NCBI GenBank assembly: GCA_937900045.1
Contig: CALCEB010000150.1
Location: forward strand, 1-19,239
Direction of reading: 5' to 3'
From: an uncultured Acidobacteriota bacterium
GTDB lineage: Bacteria; Acidobacteriota; Terriglobia; UBA7540
Length of the DNA stretch: 19,239 nucleotides
The notes under the pieces were generated by a model that made no database searches, had not been told where the DNA came from, and saw only the letters and a program-made list of their open reading frames with translations. Made by a program: the position numbers and the translations under genes. This document shows, in pieces, positions 14,898 through 19,239 of the stretch. Each line of letters opens with the position of its first letter. Position 1 is the first letter of the stretch.

Positions 14898-15785
14898 CTA
14901 GCCTGCTGCTGCCGGGCTTGAATAATCATAAAACCCGCGGCCCGCTTTCCTTCCCAACCGCCCGGCGCTCACCATCTTTTCCAGCAACGGACAGGGGCGG
15001 TACTTCGAATCGCCAAAGCCATCATACAGCACGCGCATAATGTCACGGCACACATCAAGCCCAATAAAATCCGCAAGCTCGAGCGGACCCATGGGATGCT
15101 TCATGCCAAGCTTCATCACTTCATCCACTGCCTTGGGCGCCGCGACCCCTTCCATGACGCAGAAGACGGCCTCGTTAATCATGGGCATCAGGACGCGGTT
15201 CGAAACAAATCCCGGAAAATCCTGGACACAAACGGGCGTCTTGGCCAGCGATTGGGCCAGGGCCACCACCGCCTCCACCGTATGCGAAGAAGTTTCCAGA
15301 CCCGCCACCACTTCCACCAGCTTCATCACCGGCACTGGATTGAAAAAATGAAGGCCGATAAACCGGCTCGGCCGGTGCGTGATTGCAGCAAGCCGGCTAA
15401 TAGATATGGATGAGGTATTGCTCGCAAAGATGACGCCATCCCTGCAAATCCTATCCAACGCGCCGAAGACGCTGGCCTTGACCTCAAAATTCTCGGTGAT
15501 AGCTTCGATAATGAAGTCTGACGCCGCGAAACTCTCCAGCTTGGGCGCCAAGGTCAACCGCGCCAAGGCTTTCTCCGCCTCATCTTTTGTCAGTCTTCCT
15601 TTTTCCGCATCGCGCGCCAGGCCTTTGGCAATCTTTCCTTTTGCTGATTCCAATGCCTTGGCCGAAGCGTCGTAGAAATTGACGGCATACCCGTGACGCA
15701 GCAAAGTATGAGCGATGCCATGCCCCATCGTGCCAGCCCCAATCACTCCGGCCTGATGGATCGAATCTCGGTCCGATTGACTCAT
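14898..15785 (-). CDS. 3-hydroxyacyl-CoA dehydrogenase (3-hydroxybutyryl-CoA dehydrogenase type)
   Basis: A 295-residue NAD(P)-dependent dehydrogenase that interconverts 3-hydroxyacyl-CoA and 3-oxoacyl-CoA in the cytoplasm. The Rossmann loop is G16-A-G18-T-M-G21 (GVIGAGTMGHGIA). The catalytic residues S125 (SNTSS), H146 and E158 (GLHFFNPVPVMKLVEVV) and N196 (PGFVSNR) have the same spacing as human S137, H158, E170 and N208. The C-terminal dimer domain has GMKHPMGPLELADFIGLD and ends in GRKAGRGFYDY. The length is that of stand-alone enzymes (Hbd, PaaH, MmgB), not a fused multifunctional protein. The ATG at 15785 lacks a clear ribosome site. The thiolase gene lies 171 bases upstream on the same strand and catalyses the neighbouring reaction, so co-regulation is likely. 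Its direction (butyrate synthesis, polyhydroxybutyrate or fatty-acid breakdown) cannot be told. Confidence 0.93.
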   Translation of the reverse strand: MSQSDRDSIHQAGVIGAGTMGHGIAHTLLRHGYAVNFYDASAKALESAKGKIAKGLARDAEKGRLTKDEAEKALARLTLAPKLESFAASDFIIEAITENFEVKASVFGALDRICRDGVIFASNTSSISISRLAAITHRPSRFIGLHFFNPVPVMKLVEVVAGLETSSHTVEAVVALAQSLAKTPVCVQDFPGFVSNRVLMPMINEAVFCVMEGVAAPKAVDEVMKLGMKHPMGPLELADFIGLDVCRDIMRVLYDGFGDSKYRPCPLLEKMVSAGRLGRKAGRGFYDYSSPAAAG

Positions 15786-15956
15786 GGGCAGAAGCCGCCA
15801 CGAAAACCCTGAAGATGAGCGGCCCGGTCAGGCTCTGGGTGTTCAGGAAAGAATAGAGGCTTTTGCAGGGCTTTTTCCCCTCCTGGCATCTGCGGCTTTG
15901 ATCACCGGAGGTTACGGTCAAATGAACCTCGTCCCGGCATCAACAAACGTGCGTTC

Positions 15957-17141
15957 CTAATCCGTTCGTTCCACCGCCAGCGCCACCGCATTGCCACCGC
16001 CCAGGCAGAGAGCGGCGATGCCACGCTGGACGTTGCGCTGGGCCATCGAGTAAAGCAGCGTGACCAGGATTCGCGCCCCCGACGCGCCGATGGGGTGCCC
16101 CAAGGCTACCGCTCCACCGTTGACGTTGGTCCGCTGCGGATCGAGGCCCAATTCCTGGATCACGGCAAGGGCCTGTACGGCAAAGGCTTCGTTCAACTCA
16201 AACAGGTCGACGTCCTGAAGCTTCCAACCGGTCTTCTTGAGCAAGGTTTCAACGGCCGTCACCGGCGCCATCATCACCCACTTCGGCTCCACGCCGCTCA
16301 CCGCCTGGCCCGCAATGCGGACCATTACACTCTTCCCCAATTCGCGGGCTTTCTCGCGCGAAGTCACCACCAGCGCCGCAGCTCCGTCATTGGTTCCCGG
16401 TGCGTTTCCGGCGGTCACCGTTCCATCCTTCTTAAATGCCGGCTTGAGGCGCGACAGCGATTCCATCGAAGTATCTTGACGCGGCGATTCATCCACGGAG
16501 ACCATTACCGGATCGCCCTTTTTCTGCGGGACAGCGACGGGCGCAATCTGATCCTTGAACCGGCAGTTCTTGATGGCGTCAATGGCCCGGCGATGGCTCT
16601 CATAGGCATAAGCGTCCTGGCGCTCACGGGAAATCTGGTATTTTTCCGCAACCAGTTCCGCCGTCATTCCCATGTGAAAGTCCTCAAAGGCATCCCACAG
16701 TCCATCCTGAATCATGGAATCGACGACTTTTCCATTGCCCAGCCGCAGCCCGTGCCTCACTTGCGGCAGAAGATAGGGAGCGTTGGTCATGGACTCCATG
16801 CCGCCCGCCACCACGATCTGCGAGTTGTCCGTTTGCACGGCCTGCGCGGCCAAAGCCACCGCTTTCAGGCCCGACCCGCAGACTTTGTTCACAGTCATTG
16901 CCGCTACATGATGATGCAGGCCACCCTTCAATCCCGCCTGACGCGCCGGGTTCTGCCCTAGACCGGCAGAAATGACGTTGCCCATAATGATTTCGTCAAC
17001 CACTTCGGGATCAAGTCCGGCTCGCCGCACCGCTTCCCGGGTGGCAATGGCTCCCAGCGCGACAGCAGAAAAAGGGCTTAAAGATCCCTGGAATTTGCCG
17101 ATGGGCGTCCGCGCCGCAGCAATAATGAAGGCTTCACGCAT
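15957..17141 (-). CDS. Acetyl-CoA acetyltransferase (thiolase)
   Basis: A 394-residue thiolase that condenses two acetyl-CoA to acetoacetyl-CoA or runs the reverse cleavage. C88 in NKVCGSGLKA is the acylated cysteine. H349 in GHPIGASGAR and C379 in CLGGGNAVA complete the active site, with NEAFA (317-321) as the fourth block. REAFIIAAARTPIGKFQGSL is the standard thiolase start. The ATG at 17141 has GGAG 5 bases upstream and a very good promoter just before it; a longer frame to 17192 would begin inside the -35 element and is rejected. All four thiolase signatures and the length are normal. It likely works with the dehydrogenase downstream. Biosynthetic and degradative thiolases cannot be separated with certainty by eye; the length favours the biosynthetic (PhaA/AtoB) type. 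Confidence 0.95.
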   Translation of the reverse strand: MREAFIIAAARTPIGKFQGSLSPFSAVALGAIATREAVRRAGLDPEVVDEIIMGNVISAGLGQNPARQAGLKGGLHHHVAAMTVNKVCGSGLKAVALAAQAVQTDNSQIVVAGGMESMTNAPYLLPQVRHGLRLGNGKVVDSMIQDGLWDAFEDFHMGMTAELVAEKYQISRERQDAYAYESHRRAIDAIKNCRFKDQIAPVAVPQKKGDPVMVSVDESPRQDTSMESLSRLKPAFKKDGTVTAGNAPGTNDGAAALVVTSREKARELGKSVMVRIAGQAVSGVEPKWVMMAPVTAVETLLKKTGWKLQDVDLFELNEAFAVQALAVIQELGLDPQRTNVNGGAVALGHPIGASGARILVTLLYSMAQRNVQRGIAALCLGGGNAVALAVERTD

Positions 17142-17163
17142 CCTTTCTCCTATTTCTGAGGCG

Positions 17164-17192
17164 ATTATGGCATTCGGTCCAGAGCAAGTCAA
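17164..17192 (-). promoter_or_regulatory. Sigma-70-type promoter of the thiolase gene
   Basis: On the minus strand TTGACT (17187-17192, 5 of 6), a 17-base spacer and CATAAT (17164-17169, 5 of 6) form a strong promoter. The transcript would start about 16 bases before the ATG at 17141, just upstream of its ribosome site. Confidence 0.65.
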
Positions 17193-17229
17193 GACAAGGT
17201 AATGGTGGGTAGCGGCGCAATTTGCTGTA

Positions 17230-17251
17230 GCGCGGGTGTCCTCACCCGCGC
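17230..17251. repeat. REP-like GC-rich hairpin
   Basis: GCGCGGGTG (17230-17238) and CACCCGCGC (17243-17251) form a perfect 9-base stem with a TCCT loop, preceded by TGTA. It is extragenic, 30 bases from the insertion sequence. The GTAGCGCGGGTG-type hairpin resembles repetitive extragenic palindromes; repetition in this genome cannot be checked here. Confidence 0.55.
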
Positions 17252-17278
17252 AGAGGTTTCTGAGGGCAATGCTCGGAC

Positions 17279-17281
17279 TAA
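17279..17281. repeat. Target-site duplication, left copy (TAA)
   Basis: TAA directly abuts the left IS end and is repeated at 18189-18191 next to the right end. Joining the flanks gives GACTAAGTC, a near-palindromic CTNAG-type site such as IS5-family elements choose. Confidence 0.6.
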
Positions 17282-17301
17282 GAGATTATCCGTAAATAAG
17301 C
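17282..17301 (+). repeat. Left terminal inverted repeat of the IS
   Basis: GAGATTATCCGTAAATAAGC; it matches the right end at 18 of 20 positions. Confidence 0.75.
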
Positions 17302-17342
17302 ATTGAATTCTGGGGAGAGTTAGGGCAAAATTATAACCCAAG

Positions 17343-18184
17343 ATGCCCCACATAAAATCTTGGGAAGTCTCTGATGAGCTTTGGCGAAAGTTGAACCCCT
17401 GATTCCGGTTCGACAGCGGCCGGAAGGTCGAAGGTATCAGCGCAGGCCAGGCGGTGGGCGCAAGCCGATGTCGCCTCGAAAAGTGTTTTCCGCCATCGTC
17501 AATGTTCTGCGTGCGGGATGTCAGTGGAAAGCGTTGCCCAAGGAATTCGGAAGCGTGAGCGCCATCCACAAGCATTTTCAACAGTGGTACCGGGCCGGTT
17601 TCTTTCTGGCCCTGTGGCGGTCGGGACGGGCCGAGTATGATGAGTTGGAAGGCATCGCCTGGGACGGGCAGAGCGTCGACGGGGCCTGGGTGAAAGCTCC
17701 TCTGGCCATCGAGTGGGTGGGAGCCAACCCCACGGATCGGGGAAAAAAGGGGCGCAAGCGAAGTTTGTGAGTCGAGGGGCGTGGCGTCCCGCTGTCGCTC
17801 GTCGTGAGCAGAGCCCACGGGCAGGATGTGAAGTTGTTGGCGGCCCCACTCGACGCAGGGGGGAGAGCGCGGCCGGCGCCCCGTTCGGAAAGACCGCAAC
17901 ATCGGTGCGCCGACGCGGGCTACCAGGGAGCCCCGGCCCGGCGAGAGGCGGAGATACGAAACTATCAACCGCATATCAAGCAACGGCGAGAAGAAGCGGA
18001 GGCGAAGCGTACCCAGCCCGGTTATCAGGCTCGCCGGTGGGGGGTGGAGCGGACCCACTCCGGGCTCAACCGATACCGCAAGCGGTTGGTGAGTTTTGAG
18101 AAGACTGAGGAAAGCTATGGCGCTTTGCTGACCCGGGCTGCGGCCATGATCTGCTGGCGTCAGACGACGGTTATTTACGGATAA
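17343..18184 (+). pseudogene. IS5-family DDE transposase, disrupted
   Basis: The original protein would begin at ATG 17343 (PHIKSWEVSDELW, the usual N-terminus), but after TGG at about 17384 the frame is lost. Reading resumes in the +2 frame as AKVEPLIPVRQRPEGRRYQ, which a single deleted base explains. That frame continues with the proline/arginine-rich linker, AGCQWKALP, the first catalytic aspartate in DGQSVDGAW and GANPTDRGKKGRKRSL, and then meets TGA at 17768-17770. The same frame carries on past it without a shift: VEGRGVPLSLVVSRAHG, the second aspartate in CADAGYQGAP and the glutamate in WGVERTHSGLNRYRK, ending in AMICWRQTTVIYG and TAA inside the right inverted repeat. The DDE triad thus survives on paper. 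One deletion and one nonsense change make it a pseudogene unless recoding occurs. Confidence 0.85.
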
Positions 18185-18188
18185 GCTC
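18169..18188 (-). repeat. Right terminal inverted repeat of the IS
   Basis: Read inward on the minus strand it is GAGCTTATCCGTAAATAACC, pairing with the left end. The transposase stop codon lies inside it. Confidence 0.75.
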
Positions 18189-18191
18189 TAA
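18189..18191. repeat. Target-site duplication, right copy (TAA)
   Basis: TAA next to the right IS end, matching the copy at 17279-17281. Confidence 0.6.
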
Positions 18192-18251
18192 GTCGCCCGG
18201 GGACGGATTCAGGCCTATGGTTTCGCAGGGAGCGCCGCCATCGGTTTTCAT

Positions 18252-18325
18252 GCCGGTGGCCCGAAGGCGGCAGTACCGGAGAAAAGCCTTCGAAGAGCGT
18301 GAAGGCGGCGCTGCCCGCTACCGGC
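18252..18325. repeat. Structured dispersed repeat, copy A
   Basis: Three nested stems: GCCGGT (18252-18257) with ACCGGC (18320-18325); GCGGCAG (18267-18273) with CTGCCCGC (18311-18318, one bulge); GCCTTC (18286-18291) with GAAGGC (18301-18306) around the loop GAAGAGCGT. A second copy lies at 19112-19185. It overlaps the last codons and stop of the toxin gene. Confidence 0.7.
18281..18306 (-). terminator. Probable terminator of the toxin-antitoxin unit
   Basis: Read on the minus strand, GCCTTC-(9-base loop)-GAAGGC is followed at once by TTTTC, 12 bases beyond the toxin stop codon. It is the apical part of repeat copy A, so the repeat seems to serve as the transcript end. Confidence 0.5.
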
Positions 18326-18662
18326 CAAGGACCGTGTCAATTCCCGAGAGTACCAGTTCCAGCTTGGACCGCGGTAGCTTGCCCACGCGTGCGGTGAGGA
18401 ATTCCTTGTCGATACTGACGGTCAGCGACACATTGGCTACGGAATCTTTCGGCAGCCCGGTAAGGGCCGCCGGGAGCAGAACATTCCCCGGAGCCGGGGC
18501 CCATTTGAGATTGCTGGTCAGGGGGACACAGATGACAGCAGCAATGCGGCTCCGATTCATCGCGTCACCTTGCACCACAACGACCGGTCTTCGAAACCCC
18601 GGTCCTGAGCCTGAGGGTGCGGGGAGATCAGCCCACCAGATCTCGCCTTGTGAGATCACCAC
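18318..18662 (-). CDS. MazF/PemK-type endoribonuclease toxin
   Basis: A 114-residue protein of the PemK/MazF family, toxins that cut RNA at short sequences and stop growth. QGEIWWADLPAP (5-16) is the first beta strand. FRRPVVVVQ (23-31) holds the catalytic-type arginine R25, and VICVPLTSN (43-51) the catalytic-type threonine T49. The C-terminus (SIDKEFLTARVGKL, then a helix to LSGIDTVLG) is as expected, so the toxin looks complete. The start is GTG at 18662, or GTG at 18659 one codon later; both overlap the antitoxin stop, so translation is coupled. The last two codons and TAG lie in repeat copy A. The antitoxin is directly upstream. The cleavage sequence cannot be predicted. Confidence 0.9.
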   Translation of the reverse strand: MVISQGEIWWADLPAPSGSGPGFRRPVVVVQGDAMNRSRIAAVICVPLTSNLKWAPAPGNVLLPAALTGLPKDSVANVSLTVSIDKEFLTARVGKLPRSKLELVLSGIDTVLGR

Positions 18663-18892
18663 TCGCTTCGCTCCAGGGTGCGGCGCGCGGCGGCGGAAAC
18701 GAACCCGTCTCTTGCTTCGCCCGCCTCAGCGCACGCCTTGTTCATCGCCTCCGTGACTTCATCCGGCGCATGGCGCGCCAGATACTCCTTAAGGGCGTCG
18801 CTAAAGAGGCGGCTGCGCGATTTCTTGGTACGGCGCGCCAACCGCTCGGCGCTGTCATAGATCTCGTCTGGAATCGATATCGCTGTTTTCAT
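18656..18892 (-). CDS. Ribbon-helix-helix antitoxin (MazE-like role)
   Basis: A 78-residue protein beginning KTAISIPDEIYDSAERLARR, a ribbon-helix-helix DNA-binding domain of CopG type (about 1-45: strand TAISIP, then two helices with KSRSRLFSDALKEYLARH). The remaining residues (about 46-78, acidic then ending in ERSEW) would wrap the toxin. Such antitoxins neutralise the partner and repress their own operon. The gene overlaps the toxin start by 4-7 bases. The ATG at 18892 lies only 6 bases after a -10 element, so the transcript is probably leaderless, and no ribosome site is present. Confidence 0.88.
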   Translation of the reverse strand: MKTAISIPDEIYDSAERLARRTKKSRSRLFSDALKEYLARHAPDEVTEAMNKACAEAGEARDGFVSAAARRTLERSEW

Positions 18893-18898
18893 ACCGTG

Positions 18899-18927
18899 AG
18901 TATAACCAAATGGCCGCCAGGAAGCAA
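18899..18927 (-). promoter_or_regulatory. Promoter of the toxin-antitoxin unit
   Basis: On the minus strand TATACT (18899-18904, 5 of 6) lies 17 bases from TTGCTT (18922-18927, 3 of 6). Only 6 bases separate the -10 from the antitoxin ATG, which places the transcript start at or next to the start codon. Confidence 0.5.
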
Positions 18928-19111
18928 ATGACCGATCTCGCCCGCGTCAGAAAATCGGGTTGGGGCTAAAGGGGCGCCACCATGCGCGAATCATTCACGG
19001 GTAGGCGGCCTGGTTGGGACTAAGGATCGCTGTGAACTCCTGTAACCCTGTTAGCGATTTGTATTTCTAATTTGGTTTATCGCGGGTTGTGTAGACGTCG
19101 GTCTTGATGTG

Positions 19112-19185
19112 GGTGGCCCGAAAGCCAGCAGGACCGAAGAAAAACCGCGGACTTCGAAGAGCGTGAAGTCGGCGCTACCTGCTGC
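19112..19185. repeat. Structured dispersed repeat, copy B
   Basis: Shares GGTGGCCCGAA, ACCGRAGAAAA, CTTCGAAGAGCGTGAAG and CGGCGCTRCCYGCT with copy A. Stems: CAGCAGG (19126-19132) with CCTGCTG (19178-19184), and GACTTC (19150-19155) with GAAGTC (19165-19170) around the same 9-base loop GAAGAGCGT. It lies in non-coding DNA upstream of the antitoxin. Confidence 0.65.
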
Positions 19186-19239
19186 CTGTATTATATGGCA
19201 GTGGTGCTTGGCGCCGGTGCGATGTGCGCGACTATCGCC

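Larger units (their letters stand above)
17282..18188 (+). mobile_element. Degenerate IS5-family insertion sequence
   Basis: A 907-base element with terminal inverted repeats matching at 18 of 20 bases, a 3-base TAA target duplication on both sides, and one transposase gene filling it. The gene runs opposite to all neighbours. The DDE transposase type and CTNA-like target fit the IS427/IS1031 side of the IS5 family. The transposase is broken by a frameshift and a stop codon, so the copy cannot move on its own, but its ends look usable if a related transposase is present in the cell. Confidence 0.85.
18893..19239. other. 347-base region upstream of the antitoxin without a gene
   Basis: It holds the antitoxin promoter (18899-18927) and repeat copy B (19112-19185). 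No reading frame with recognisable features is present, and nothing else stands out between about 18930 and 19105. The window ends in it. Confidence 0.5.

Noticed and set aside
16095..16961. 288-codon plus-strand frame opposite the thiolase gene
   Set aside because: Antisense shadow; His/Arg-rich composition and no domain.
17142..17192. 17-residue N-terminal extension of the thiolase
   Set aside because: It would be translated from within the -35/-10 promoter; ATG 17141 has its own ribosome site and the family N-terminus.
18318..18892. Toxin-antitoxin pair as part of the IS element
   Set aside because: The IS ends at 18188 with a matching target duplication, and the pair lies outside it with its own promoter.

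Overview
The window looks like chromosomal DNA of a fairly GC-rich (roughly 55-60% by eye) Gram-negative-type bacterium. The mix of families (a divergent CtpA-like S41 protein, a class III aminotransferase with a Cys-rich insert, a compact solo penicillin-binding transpeptidase, and short hairpin repeats of the GTAGCGC...GCGCTAC type) is what I would expect from Acidobacteriota. That assignment is inference from gene style; there is no rRNA or other decisive marker here. Every protein-coding gene I support lies on the minus strand. The only plus-strand gene is a broken transposase.

Layout. 79-1806: an XRE-type regulator and a divergent polysaccharide deacetylase. 2042-6444: a CtpA-like S41 protein, a GalT-family nucleotidyltransferase, a YraN-family nuclease-like protein and a class III aminotransferase; the last three are close enough to share a transcript (aminotransferase to yraN to galT). 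6445-6991 is a 547-base gene-free stretch with several dyads. 6992-8449: an exported metal-dependent amidohydrolase. 8571-10495: a two-gene accessory cassette, a three-Cys-motif (DUF5131/phage Gp37-Gp68) protein and its partner TcmP, driven by its own well-formed promoter. 10725-17141: housekeeping genes cysS, a solo PBP transpeptidase, recA, a 3-hydroxyacyl-CoA dehydrogenase and an acetyl-CoA acetyltransferase. 17230-19239: an accessory zone with a REP-like hairpin, a degenerate IS5-family element with intact ends and a 3-base target duplication, a MazF/PemK-type toxin with a ribbon-helix-helix antitoxin, and two copies of a structured repeat.

How they work together. The dehydrogenase and thiolase catalyse neighbouring steps of acetoacetyl-CoA/beta-oxidation chemistry and are probably co-regulated. 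The TcmP pair is the best candidate for a little-characterised system: a likely iron-sulfur/radical-SAM-like protein beside a Rossmann methyltransferase-like protein with a possible winged helix, under one promoter and set between unrelated housekeeping genes. The other notable points are an S41 protein that has lost both residues of its Ser/Lys dyad, and a dispersed repeat whose two copies differ by compensatory changes in their stems. One copy supplies the stop codon and terminator of the toxin gene.

I see no rRNA, tRNA or CRISPR array in the window.
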